A stretch of 64,000 bases of DNA from Phragmites australis (lineage: Eukaryota > Streptophyta > Magnoliopsida > Poales > Poaceae): NCBI RefSeq assembly GCF_958298935.1, contig NC_084934.1, positions 7,132,501 to 7,196,500 on the forward strand, written 5' to 3'. The translations under genes and the position numbers were made by a program. A model generated the notes under the pieces. That model had not been told where the DNA came from. It did not search any database and worked only from the letters and a program-made list of their open reading frames with translations. Of the stretch, positions 1 to 10,992 are shown one piece after another; position 1 is the stretch's first letter, and each line of letters starts with the position of its first letter.

Positions 1-287
1 CCACGGGGAGTCCCGGTCAGACTGTGGGTAGGGCCCACATGCTGAAAGCTTCGTTCTTCCCTCGTTTCTTCCTTTTCTTTTTCTTCTCCTTCCTAAATAG
101 ATTTGTGTCTTCTTAATATTTTATAAACAATTTCTACTCATAATATATATGGTGGAAACACGCATTGATCAATGACATAACCTTTTTAAAACGTGTTTAA
201 ATAGTTAAAACAAAACACAAAACATGAAGCATGATGTCAAGATGTGTATTCATGCTAAATGATGAGGTTAGGTTTTAGGGTGTGACA
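1..287 (+). repeat. possible 3' end of an LTR
   Basis: The stretch ends in GGGTGTGACA at 278-287, the terminal form of many grass Ty3 LTRs, and the solo LTR at 29682-32677 ends the same way. No primer-binding site follows, so this could be a solo LTR or a chance match. The 5' end lies outside the window. Confidence 0.25.
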
Positions 288-1022
288 AATACAAATGAAG
301 CATTTGATAAAAAAAATTTTATTTGTTCGTCTGTCTCTTAAATGCAATTATGTAAGCAACTTTATGAAAAATCATAAGTAAATTAGAATAGATTCGTGAG
401 CAATTTAAGAAATAGGTTAAGCCAATTCAGATCGGTTGTTCAATAAATTTTGTGAACAAATTAGAACCATTCAAATATAATGTCAGATCTAGCTACTACA
501 TATTTTCAGTAATAAAATAGGAACAATTTTAAAACAATTTTTCTGCAAGCAAATTAAAAAATAAATTGGTTCAAATTTGTAGGTAATTTTATATACTTTC
601 AGGAGCAAAATGCGTATATATGTCATAAGACTAAAACATACATTTGCAATTTTTAGATTTTACCATCCTTAAAATGATGCTCAAAATTAAGCTGAAGAAA
701 GGAAAATTTGTATAAACGGCCTATCCAGCCAGGAAGAGATGGAAATTCATCTGCTTTTCAACGGCCCCTTTCAACTGTACGTAATCGATCGTAGGTTTTT
801 AATTTGCATCTCGCTTGCATGTGAACCACCTAGCTTGCTAACAGATGCCCCCAGGTGATCATGACGACTACCTTATTCTATTAAGCTTGTTTCTTTAGTC
901 CACCTTTTGGATGTTGATTCACAAACTATTTTATATTCACAACCAATAATTTAATTTATTTGTTGTGATGATGAATACCGGATGGTTATCGTATCTAGGC
1001 ACCTCAAGTTTTTTCGTAATTC
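288..1022. other. AT-rich non-coding stretch
   Basis: I see no coding frame of credible length, no RNA gene and no clear repeat boundary here. It is AT-rich and looks like degraded intergenic sequence. Confidence 0.6.
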
Positions 1023-1490
1023 TTGAAGAGTATCTCTATCTCTAGAAAGTAGAGCCTTAGATAAAAGAAAAGTACATATAGGTACCCAAAGTATCTCTTA
1101 AACATAAAGATTTATCTCTAAGAACGGGAAGGACTCCAGAGAATATATAACACCCTCATATACATACATGGAGTCAGAGGCCCTGTGGAGGAAAAGTCAA
1201 ACAAGGGCCAATAAAAGTTGAAGAAGTTACTCAAACCTTTTGACGAACCAGAAGACACCTGAAACCGAGCAAGAAGGTCGTTGACTATGTTTAGATCCAT
1301 CTAGGCTAGCTGTATACCCCTTTATAATAGGCTCAGATAAATAAAAGATAAACAAGATGTATGGTTATTATCCTCAAGGAGGTCCGAACATGTATAAAAC
1401 CCCCGTGTGTTCTTATGTGATTCGTCTATTCAAAGCATCATCTAACTCTTTAACAAGTTCATTAGATCGACGGTTCACAAAATGTTGACA
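1023..1490 (+). repeat. LTR 3' portion, Tat-like Ty3 element
   Basis: A TATA-like TATAAAA sits at 1393-1399. The segment ends in TTGACA at 1485-1490, followed at once by CTGGCGCTGAACGTGGGG. Tat-clade Ty3 elements of grasses place a GGCGC-type primer-binding site directly after the LTR end, and this fits with mismatches. The 5' boundary is not resolved and no partner LTR is visible. Confidence 0.35.
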
Positions 1491-1944
1491 GCTGGCGCTG
1501 AACGTGGGGATCATGAGAATAGGCGTTAAATAATCTACACAGAACATGCTGTTAGTGTCACCCATGCCTTCACTGAGAACTGGTTTTTTTACATAAGGGG
1601 TTCTACGACAATTTTACCCCTCTTCCTGGCGAGCCGGTGATCAATCGGATAAATTTTGACGATGACTTTCCGGCAGCGATTCAAGCGATGAGATAAGTTG
1701 ATTTATGGATCAATACACCAAAGATTACGGTATCAAACTTGATCCACTAGGCTGCCAAGATAACTATGAATGCTCGATTCACAGCAAGTCAGGATCAATA
1801 CTAGCAACTTCTGACAATATGGATTGTCAAGATACCAACCCAGAGCAATTCGATGAATCATCATCCATAATAGATCTAGATATTTCCTCCAACGGAGATA
1901 ACCCCGAAAAGTTTTCACCATCAGAAACAAGGGTGATGATCTAG
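1491..1944 (+). pseudogene. leader and coding remnant downstream of the Tat-like LTR
   Basis: After the primer-binding-site-like motif at 1491-1508, a short open stretch at about 1590-1694 encodes an acidic peptide containing INFDDDFPAAIQAM. A 79-codon frame at 1705-1944 follows, rich in Asp, Ser and Asn. Neither matches a domain I recognise. Position after an LTR and PBS suggests the degraded start of a retrotransposon internal region. Function cannot be assigned. Confidence 0.3.
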
Positions 1945-2829
1945 GTACTCATGACGATTATCCTACAAATGAATATGATCCTTTTGCTCTAGGTGCGGGT
2001 GATAGTTAGCACCAGATAAACACACATCCATAGATTCTTAATAGAGCACAGATCTTACCATCTCCTGACCATCAATAGGGGTTGAACGCTTGAAATCTAC
2101 CACTGCTAAAAGATCATTCTTTCCTAAAATTTTTGGGAGAAACTCTTGCAAAAAATAAATGGCAGAAACTTTTGCAAAATCAATTAGGGGAAAACTTTTG
2201 CAAAATGTTTTGGGGAATTTTTTTCCAAAAAGTTTAACAAGGAGTCTTAACCTCTGATTCTACCTATAAAGGGAAAGACGGGTGGAGTTGTGCTTACCTG
2301 AAAAGGTGCGTGAGGGGCCTGCCCCCTTTGTTCCGCGCCTGTATAGGAGTACCAGCCAGCGCGTTAACGACTGGCATGCTCGATGAGACGGTGACTTCCC
2401 TACCCACTAGGAAGTCACGGACGTGCACCTATTATAGAGCCATGGCCCGACTTGATGACTAAAATTTATTGGAAGTGTTAATTAGCTCACAAATAATTAA
2501 GTTCATGACGGATAAGTAAGGGGTGAACCAACTGTGGCACATGGCATGCTCTACTACCTGTAGTTTTAACATATTATAAGTCATCAGTTGAAAAAAGTTA
2601 GAAAATCAATTAACATGCTCCAAAACTTCTTTAATTCTCTTCAAATTTGAAATCGTATCCCGTCTTTACTTGTTCAGTTCTCTTCTAATTTGAAAGGTAG
2701 CGCTCCAGCCATATTTTCGAGGAAATAATAATAATATGGTCCATGTCTTCTTGGTGAAGGTTGTGGAAAGAAGCTTACGCGAAAGACTGAGATATTGTAT
2801 TCTATTATTTTTTAAAAAAATCTTCTCGG
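1945..2829. other. non-coding stretch
   Basis: I see no supportable gene. The region contains short repeats (AACTTTTGCAAAA-like at about 2140-2200) and a GC-richer patch at 2290-2450. It is probably the internal debris of the upstream Ty3 element. Confidence 0.5.
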
Positions 2830-3330
2830 TGAATAAAGATGGCCAAAAAGGATGGCCCGGTCCAGCATGGCCTAGGCCTGTTTAGGCCCATTAGCTAAGT
2901 GAGCCGTGTCGTGCTATACTGACCCATGTGCCGAGTCTTCGATCTGGACACGGCTCATTCAAGGTTAGGTCGTTCTATGCTGGCTCAAGGCACGGTGGGT
3001 TTGATAGTTTTTTTGGCTCGTTAGCACGTTAACACTTGAAAAATCAAGAAAATTTGAGGCCTCCAGGAACTGAACAGTAAACCTTGTGCATGCGAATTAG
3101 ATGCGCTACCACTGCGCCAAGAAGTTATGTTGGTGTTAGATTTAAACAAAATATATAAGATCTTTAAAAAATAGAAAAAGTTAAACAAGACGTGTCGTGC
3201 TGGCCCAGCGTGCCATAGCTGTAGCCCAGGCACGACCCATATCGTCATGCTGTGCTAGCCTAACCCATTAGTCATTGTGCCGTGTCGTGCCTAGACCAGA
3301 TCAAAATGGTGGTGACTGATGTCGGCCCAC
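2830..3330. repeat. GC-rich repetitive block with tRNA-like core
   Basis: Outer parts (2840-3010 and 3185-3300) are built from repeated GTCGTGC, GGCCCA and CACGGCTC words in both orientations, typical of a degraded inverted-repeat transposon. The centre on the minus strand (about 3123-3055) has a good tRNA A-box-like TGGCGCAGTGGTAGCGC and a weak B-box-like GTTCAGTTCC. The family is not identified. Confidence 0.4.
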
Positions 3331-3740
3331 TTGACCACCTTTATTGATTCATCTTCAAATCGACGTTGAGCTGTATCTGATAAATACCCAATCATAGGCA
3401 TTTGCATGGATTGCACTATTGCATGCCCTGACTAATCTGTAATTTGTTGCAACTAACCGAGTTGTAGGCGTCGGATTTGATTGGAGAATGCAACGACTAG
3501 AAGATGCCCTCTGATCTACCATTATTAATGATAATAATACGGTTTAGGTGTCATCAGTTGAACTAATGTCATAATTGTGACCGTTTCTGATTAAGGCCAT
3601 AATTCGATCGATTTCCATCAGAACGGTTGGCTGAATGGCCGTTTTGTCCCTTATATCAATTGATGGGAGTGTTGCCTCGATCTTTCAAAAGGTAATGTAA
3701 TAAGTGAATTTAGTGGAGTTTTGATATTAATGATTCAAAG
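3331..3740. other. non-coding stretch beside a chromovirus LTR
   Basis: No gene is visible. A PBS-like motif at 3741-3752 (minus) points into this stretch, so it may be the 5' leader of a second, mostly lost element copy. Confidence 0.4.
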
Positions 3741-6296
3741 GCTCATACCAAAATAGATTAAGAATCCTTACAACCAGTACACCACTACTCCGTAGTTATC
3801 AACAGTACCAAAACGCAGTTAACCTTACCAAGAAGATTTTTCCTACAAGTGAATCGAGAACACAAGCAAAACAAGATAGATGCGATTCGAATATTGCAAA
3901 TTACCAATGAAAAACTCAAAGTTAGGATTAATTCATTGTTCTTTCTTTTCTGACAAGAACAGTTCACCCATTCCCTTTTAACACACAGTGTCATCCCCTT
4001 CTGGGTGATACGTTGTCTCCCTATTCGACCTGTTACATGGGCCCAACTACCACTCAACACACTCACTCCGGCACACTCAGTCTGGTATTCCTTTTTCTCT
4101 GGTGTGCTGATGCTTCCCGCCTTTATCTAGCGCGATCAGGTTCAGCTCCTCCTCTCTTCAGTGCTCCAGCGGTATCTTCTTGTACTCTTGTGGCATAATT
4201 AGGGCCGGTGATAATCCCCTCTCCTTGAAAAGAGGCTTGTCCCCAAGCCGGTGCTTGTGGAACACATTGTCGAAGCGTCTCTTCATCCTCACATGTAGCG
4301 AAGACGACCATTGTATCAGCACTTGTGGTACCACGCCATTGGAATGCATGTGGAATCTTCTATTCCAAATCACTTGCAGTACATGCAAGTTAGCTGGTAG
4401 CATAGGTATTTTTGTGCTGACCTGATCAGGAAGGAAGCAATGCCTTCTTCAATAAAGACACATCAAAGATTGCATGTACTGAAGATGATTCTGGCAACTG
4501 CAATCTATGCTCTTGTGGCTATAGAAGTTTAAACATATTGTTGCAATTTGAGATACACCTCCCCTCCTACTTCATAGTGTCTCTATGATATTTTCTTGTT
4601 AGCCTAAATTTTCATGCAGTGCTGAGCTTTGATTAAATGTTGATGTAGTAATTTGGTCGTGGTTTCCTCTCAGATAAACATTCCTATAAATCTGGTACTC
4701 TACAAGTTTCCACTTTGTCTATTCCCAATTGTGCAGGAGAATGTCAATACTAAATTTCAAAAGGAGTTTTCCCAAGAGTGGGGTGATAGCAAATATTATA
4801 CCAAAACTTAGCTAAGGACAACCATTGTACCCACTTAGATGGACAAGTATGCACAAAACATCTTAGATAAGCTTCTTGGCATTGATTCACTCTCTCTGTC
4901 TGCCCGTTAGTTTGAGGATGATATGAAGTACTCATCCTCAATCATGTACCCGTCATCCTAAAGAGCTCTTGCTAAACTGCACTTGTAAAAATTCTATCTC
5001 TATCTGATATTATTGCTCTATGTAAGCCATGTAATTCGAAGACATTGTTCATAAATGCAACAGCTACTTGTAGAGCAGTAAAAGGGTGTACCAAAGGTAT
5101 AAAGTGGGAGTACCTGGAGAATTTATCTACCACAACCAAAATGCAGTTAAATCTGGATGATTTGGGCAAACCTCCAGTAAAGTCTAGGGTGATCACCTGC
5201 TAGGCACCTTCTGGTACTGGAAGAGGGGCAAGTAATCCAGGATAAGCCACTTTTTCTGTTTTAGCTTGCTGGTAAACTATGCAGTGAGCTGCAAAGTCTT
5301 TAATGGACTATTTGAGTTTAGTCCAGGCAAACAACCTCTTAATTCTTCTATAAGTCACTTCAAAGATAGAATAACCTCTAATAGCACTAGTGTGTAAAGC
5401 TTGAAAGATCTTTTTCTGCATATCTGCATTGTGTGATATCTAGATCCTGCCCTTATACTTGATAAGACCATCCTTGAGGGTGAAATGTCCAATCTCCTCT
5501 TTAGCAATTAATTCAATCAACAATTTCTATGTTGCTTCATGCTGCTGATACCCAACTACTATTTCTTCTAGCCAGACAGTTTGAGCAGTTGACACACTTG
5601 CTAGTTTAGCTTGGCTTTCTTAAGACACTCTAGACAAAGCATCAGCCACCTTGTTTTCTAACCCTTTCTTGTAAACAATCTTGTACTCTGGGCCTAAAAA
5701 TTTTGTTAGAGTTCTATGCTGCCAAGGTGTAGAGAGTCTTTGGTCTTCCAAGTGGACCAAAATTCTTTGGTCTATCTTAATAAGGAATTCTATTTGTTGT
5801 AGATATGGTCTCCAATGGTCAACTTCCTTCACAATTTCCAAATACTCCTTCTCATAAGTAGACAATCCTTGTATTCTAGGTCCCAATGCCTTACTCACAA
5901 AAGCAGTGGGGTACCCTCCTGCTGCAAAACTGGTCCCACCCCTCTCTCTAATGCATCTATCTCAATGACAAATGGCTTCTTGAAATTAGGCATAGCTAGT
6001 ACTGGAGCACTGACCGTGGCTTGCTTCAATGTTTGAAAAGCTTTTTCAGTGGCTGAAGTCCATACAAATAACTTTTCCTTTTTTAGTAGATTTGTGAGTG
6101 GTTTGGTAATTAGCCTAATATTTCTCACAAATTTCATGTAGTAATCTGCCATGCATAAAAAGCTTCTAATTTCCTTGACATTGTTGGGAGTAGGACATTT
6201 TCTTAATAATGTATATCTTCCCAGGGCCTGTAGCCATTCCATTAGCACTTATAATATGGCCTAAGTATGCCAATTGTGATTTAGCAAAAGAGAGGT
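3741..6296 (-). mobile_element. truncated Ty3/gypsy chromovirus (minus strand)
   Basis: On the minus strand the order is end of reverse transcriptase, RNase H, integrase, chromodomain, polypurine tract, LTR, which is the Ty3/gypsy order. The 5' part (5' LTR, gag, protease, most of reverse transcriptase) is missing: the coding sequence stops at about 6296 where an unrelated Sirevirus-like LTR begins. Frameshifts and stops break pol into pieces, so the element is dead. The chromodomain and its AWGQ plus FQGEG tail are typical of the Tekay-type chromoviruses of grasses. Confidence 0.85.
3755..4212 (-). repeat. 3' LTR of the minus-strand chromovirus
   Basis: It lies directly after the purine-rich AAGGAGAGGGG tract (minus, about 4228-4214) and starts near TATCACCGGCCC. 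The far edge is set by the PBS-like TTGGTATGAGCC at 3752-3741. Both edges are approximate, and the terminal TG/CA are degraded. Confidence 0.5.
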
Positions 6297-6299
6297 TGC
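4158..6299 (-). pseudogene. chromovirus pol pseudogene (RT end, RNase H, integrase, chromodomain)
   Basis: From high to low coordinates: the reverse transcriptase thumb at 6299-6150 (AYLGHIIS, then EIRSFL); RNase H at about 6080-5620, with the usual ETDAS motif read as EIDAL and ending VADALSR; an integrase core at 5196-4750 with Asp in LDFTGG, Asp in ISDRD and Glu in NGQTERVNQ, so the three catalytic acids are present though in separate open pieces; a chromodomain at 4403-4220 ending in ATxEDEETL and AWGQ. Several frameshifts and stops separate these parts. In the family this polyprotein copies and integrates the element; here it cannot be made intact. Integrase fragments read clearly; the chromodomain is split over two frames. 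Confidence 0.85.
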
Positions 6300-7029
6300 C
6301 GCTCTATCAAGAGAGGTTGCCGAAAGCATGGTTCAATTGTTGTGTAGAGTGCTCAAACCATGTGCTTAGTACGAGATGAGTTTGTGTTGAGAGTTCATTT
6401 TACGAGTCCGGGGTATGTAAAAGGTGTTTTAAATTTAACGCTTTTTTTGTCGGTCTTAGTGGTGAAATGTGGTTGTAGCCAAGCCTTAGTGGTGTTTGGT
6501 ATTTTCTATGTAGTTCCTAGTTTAATCTTGGGGGATTAAGCTTTGGAAAATTAGTAAAAGTATCTGAATCGGTCTTTGAAGTGTTTCTAGCTTTGATCCA
6601 ATGTTATTAAGATCTTGAATTTAGCAGGGTTGTGTAGCCCTCTAAATAAACTTTCCGTAGAGTTCAAAATCGCCAAAATCAGACACCGAGATCAAAAGTT
6701 ATGGCTATTTTAATAGAATCAACTGTACCGATCTCGGAAGTTCCGATTTTAGATTGAAAGTTCCGAGTTAGTTAGAAGTTCCAAGTTCAACCCGGAAGGA
6801 ATCTCTTTCTGTTTGGTTTTCTCATGGAACCAGAAGTTCTAATTTTAGACCAGAAGTTTCAAGTTAGATTATCCTTTGAATAGAAGAACAATTATAACGG
6901 TAACTTTTCGACCTAAATCGGATGTTTCGACTTATGACCCGGAAGTTCTGGGTTATGTCAGAATGCTTGTAATGGCTAGTTTTTCATAGTGGGGGTACAA
7001 TACACCTTTGCATCCTCGCGTTAGGGTAT
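6297..7029 (+). repeat. older Sirevirus-like LTR, 5' half
   Basis: The stretch starts with CTCTATCAAGAGAGGTTGCC, which aligns with CTCTATTAAGAGGATTGC at 7243-7260 in the younger LTR. It carries repeated GGAAGTTCCGA-type words (6725-6955) where the younger LTR carries CCGGAGTCTCCGG words. It ends in GGCTAGTTTTTCATAG and a TACAATACACC promoter-like stretch resembling the TATA region at 7973-8010. It was interrupted there by the inserted Sirevirus. Confidence 0.55.
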
Positions 7030-8787
7030 TGAAAGTGCATCTAGGCCCCCTAAGTGAGTTTTGGCTTATTGATGACAAAACGATTAAGGATCTAATATGT
7101 TTATCTAAGTCATGAACAGGTTTAAGTCCAAGTTGAGAAGACATATGACGGTTGACGCCCTTCGAAAAGAAAGGAGAAGAAACTAGGAGTACTCAATAGG
7201 ATTTAAATTCTTTTATTTTTGAAATTGAGTCTAGGATAGCCGCTCTATTAAGAGGATTGCATTTGATTGCTTGATTAGTGTCTCAATGCTCAAGATATCC
7301 TTTAGAACCAACAAGTTGAGATACACACTCACTCACGGACATCGGGTTAGTTTTGCAAAGTCCACTGAGTCCAGAGTCTCCGATGTTCACCGGATACTCC
7401 GGTACTCAGTATTTAGTCCGGAGTCTCCGAGGTAGACTCCGGCAGAGGGTTCTCGGTTCCGATTTATTTTTGTTGAAAAAGACCGGAGTCTCTGGTGTTC
7501 ACCGGATACTCCGGTAGTTGGTGAGTTTTAAGGCCGGATTCTTCGAGGGAGACTCCGCCAGAGGTCAGTCGGTTAAGTCTTTATTTTTATTGAAAAAGAC
7601 CGGAGTCTCCGGTGTTCACCGAATACTCCGGTAGGAGAAAATATTTTAACCGGAGTCTCCGAGGGAGACTCCGGCAGGGGTGTCTCAGTTAGCATTTATT
7701 CTTTTTGATAAAAATACCGGAGTCTCCGGTGTTCATCGGATACTCCGGTACCTGGAGAGGCCGGAGGGTCCGGCAAGTCTCCGGACTTAGTATATTCGAT
7801 AGCCCTGTCAGGACCGGAGACTCCGGTGTTCACCGGAGACTCCGGTAACTTAACAGAATTGTAATGGCTAGTTCTGACATGTTATGTGACCATTCTGACG
7901 CTATTTTTGGATTTGGGACTGGATACTCCGGTGTTCACCAGATATTCCGGTCAGGTATGACAGAACAGTAATGGCTAGTTTTTGAGAGAGGGTTATAAAT
8001 ACTCTCGCACCCCATGGCATTAAATGCTTGCTGTTGCTAGTGAACTCTAGACTCCTTGAGCATTCTAAGAGCATTCAAAGTCCCTCCAACCACCTCTAGT
8101 GCAAAGTTTGCAAAATTTAGTGAGTTTGGGTTTGGAGTGAGATTAAGCCACTTGAGCATTGATTTCTTCCTCGAGCATTCGCTGTGATCTTTACTCTTGA
8201 AGCTTTGTGCTTCTAGACGGCAAGGCGTCGCCCGTAGAGCACCCAATCTTTGTGAAGTGCCACGGGAAGTTTGTAATCGACTTCAAATTGAGTAAGGAAA
8301 TTCTAGCTTGATCTTCGTGGTCGCTAGAAGAGGATAGGGTTGGAAAAGACCCGACTCTTTGTGAGCTCCTCAACGGAGACGTAGGCACTTCTTTGTGAGG
8401 TGGCCGAACTCCGAGATAAATCTCTCGCCTTCTTACTTGTGCAATTTACTTAATCATGTGAATTTGTGAATTGACTTATAAGTTGCCTTAGTGATCATCT
8501 TGCTAGTATTAATTGTTGTTTTAGCTCTGTGATAACTAGTAGACGTAGCTACATCTTTAGATTCTAGCTGCTCGCTTTAATTCATAGTTGTTCTTGATTT
8601 CCTGTATAGACCGGAGACTCCGGTCCAGACCGGATGCTCCGGTCCAGAATACTCCGGTGAAGGTCGGATACTTCGGTCTGATCCGGAGTATCCGACCTTC
8701 ACCAGAGTATTCTGCAGTTTTAATCCGCTGTTTTAGTTTTAATTTTCAGAAAAGCCTATTCACCCCCCCCCCCTCTAGGCACTTTCA
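7030..8787 (+). repeat. 5' LTR of the Sirevirus
   Basis: The LTR is 1758 bp, with the inverted ends TGAAAGTGC and GCACTTTCA. The first part matches 17206-17732 almost base for base. U3 contains six copies of a palindromic CCGGAGTCTCCGG/GTTC/ACCGGATACTCCGG unit (7371-7951). A TATAAAT box lies at 7994-8000. Near the end (8645-8714) there is a large inverted repeat. The run of C at 8762-8773 just before the end is common in this family. Confidence 0.93.
7994..8000 (+). promoter_or_regulatory. TATA box of the Sirevirus LTR
   Basis: TATAAAT in the context GGGTTATAAATACTC marks the U3/R promoter of the LTR. Transcription would start about 30 bp downstream. The position downstream of the palindromic array fits a U3 regulatory block. 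Confidence 0.6.
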
Positions 8788-8789
8788 AT

Positions 8790-8804
8790 TGGTATTAGAG
8801 CCTA
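8790..8804 (+). other. primer-binding site (initiator Met-tRNA type)
   Basis: TGGTATTAGAGCCTA lies three bases after the 5' LTR. The canonical plant sequence is TGGTATCAGAGC, so there is one mismatch. It would prime minus-strand DNA synthesis. Confidence 0.85.
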
Positions 8805-8841
8805 ACCTCCTATAAGACTTCACCACTTGAAGGAAATTATA

Positions 8842-10974
8842 ATGTCGACATTCGGAAGTTCGAGGGGTTTTAAAGATGATCCATCGAAGAATGATGACGG
8901 TAATGGTAAAGGAAAGAGAAATAAAATTCCTTTCAATTATGATCGTTTAAATTCTTCAAGCAACTATATCTCCGTGCCTTCTGGGCGTGCACCATTTTTC
9001 GATGGTACACATTATGCCGCTTGGAGGCACAAAATGAAAATGCATTTAATCTCTCTTTATCCTAGTATTTGGAAGATTGTTTGCACAGGATTTGAGTTGC
9101 CGGAGGAAGATCAAGAGCTCACCTCAAGTGAAGAACAAAATATGCACCGCAATGCTCAAGCCACAATTGTATTGCTTAGTGCCTTGAGTCCGAAAGAATT
9201 CAATAAAGTGGATGGACTTGAAGAAGCCAAGCAAATTTAGGATACTCTTCAAGTTGCTCATGAAGGGACAACAAGCGTAAGAGAATCCAAGATAGAGCTG
9301 CTTGAGGGCAAGCGAGGAAGATTTGTGATGGAAGATCATGAAACTCCTCAAGCCATGTATGATCGGATGATGCTGCTTATGAACAAGCTAAGAGGGCTCG
9401 GGAGTGAGGACATTGATGATCATAAAGTGGTAAAGAGATTGCTTAGAGCATTTGCTCCTAGAAATACCCACTTTGGTGAAACTCCTCCGAGAGAGAAGGG
9501 ACTACAAGAGGCCTACACCAAGCGATGTGCTTGGAAGGATCCTTGCTCATGAGCTCATGAAAGAAGAAGCAAATGAAGTGAAGATTCATGCCAAACAAAG
9601 CTCAACCTCCAAGAACAAGGAGGTTGCATTTAAGGCAAGCAAAAGAAAGCAAGCTCAAGAATCAAGTACAAGTGAGGAAGAAAGCTCCGAAGATGAAGAA
9701 ATGGCCTTCTTTGTGAAAAGATTCAAGAAGTTTATGAGAAAGGGAGGCTATTCAAAATACAAGAGAGACATGCCCAAGAAGAGAACATCAAGAAGGGCAT
9801 GCTATGAATGTGGCGAAGTTGGTCACTTCATAGCCGATTGTCCGAACAAGAAGAAAGGAAAGGACAAAGAAGTCAATAAGATCAAGCCATACAAGAAGGA
9901 CAAAAACAAGATATACAAGAAGAAGTATTCGGGCCAAGCACATATTGGAGAAGAGTGGAATTCAAACTCCGACTCTGACTCCGATGATGAAGGAGTCGCC
10001 ACCATTTCCATCCATGAGCCAACACCAAGAAAATCACTCTTAATGAGTGATGATGATGACGACTCCCCAAAGTGCTTCATGGCTAGAAGCTGCAAGGTAA
10101 AATCTCAATCCAAGCTTTTAGATAGCGATAGTGAATATGATAGTGATTGTGATAGCTTATTTAAAGGTTTGAATAAAAATGTCATGGCTAAAATAAAGGA
10201 GCTAATGGATACAATAGATAGTTATGAGGAGACCCTCGAGAGACAAGAGGACTTGTTCATCCTTGAAAATGAGAGAAACCTTGAACTCGAGGAGCTCTTT
10301 GCTAAAGAGAAGGAGAAAGTTGAGAAATTATCAAATGATTATGATTTGGCTAATTCCTCAATTGCCGACCTTAAGAGTAACAATTTCTTGCTTCAAGAGA
10401 AATTATCTTGTTCAAATGAAAATTATAAAACTCTTGAAACACAAATTGCTAATTTACTATCTAGTGCATCTACTAGCAATGGATTCTCTCGTTGTTTCAA
10501 CTTTGATATAAATGCTTGTACCACTAATGTTGAATCCTTGCAAGCATTACAAAAAGAGAATGAGAGGCTAAATACCTTGGTTAAATATGGATGCATCATA
10601 ACCTATAAATCAAAAGATGCACTTTACAAGACCATCCATGCCAAGGATAACAAGATAAAGAGAGGTCTTGGATTTGACCAATACACGAGCAAATCAAATG
10701 ATCGTGTGCTATTGAATGGAGTAGAATGCCTCAAGTTTGTCAAAGGAAGCAAGCAAGTTGATCACATGGCTCAAACAAAGCAACCAAAGGCTCATACTCC
10801 TCAATGCTCATTTTATGTCTCATATATGCTCAAGAGAGACCACCGTGGTAAAGTGGTTGCTCTCTATGTTGGTCCCCGCACAAGAGATAGAATTGTTAAA
10901 AGGAATGTGTGGGTGCCAAAAGTGCTTGAGACTAACGCTAAAGGACCCAAATAAATTTGGTTACCTAAAATAAA
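8842..10974 (+). pseudogene. Sirevirus gag pseudogene
   Basis: The start is the ATG at 8842 after the PBS. The N-terminal part (8842-9545) has the copia gag fold with PFFDGTHYAAWRHKM. A TAG at 9238-9240 replaces a Trp codon, and a one-base gain near 9467 shifts the frame. The C-terminal part (to 10954) holds the CCHC zinc knuckle CYECGEVGHFIADC at about 9799-9840, Lys-rich and Asp/Ser-rich linkers, and a long coiled coil at 10180-10480, a Sirevirus hallmark. It ends in VPKV...GPK, where CAA has become TAA at 10952. In the family Gag packages element RNA. No intact copy can be made here. Confidence 0.9.
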
Positions 10975-10992
10975 GGCATAACTTTGTTTTGT

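Noticed and set aside
3055..3123. Functional tRNA gene on the minus strand
   Set aside because: Acceptor stem does not pair and the T-arm is poor.
7371..7951. Regularly spaced palindromic repeats that look CRISPR-like
   Set aside because: They lie in the U3 of a plant LTR, the spacers are themselves similar to each other, and no cas gene exists; this is a eukaryotic genome.
9440..9480. Programmed frameshift in Sirevirus gag
   Set aside because: The one-base gain lies in the middle of gag without a slippery heptamer, and other random stops are nearby; simple decay explains it.
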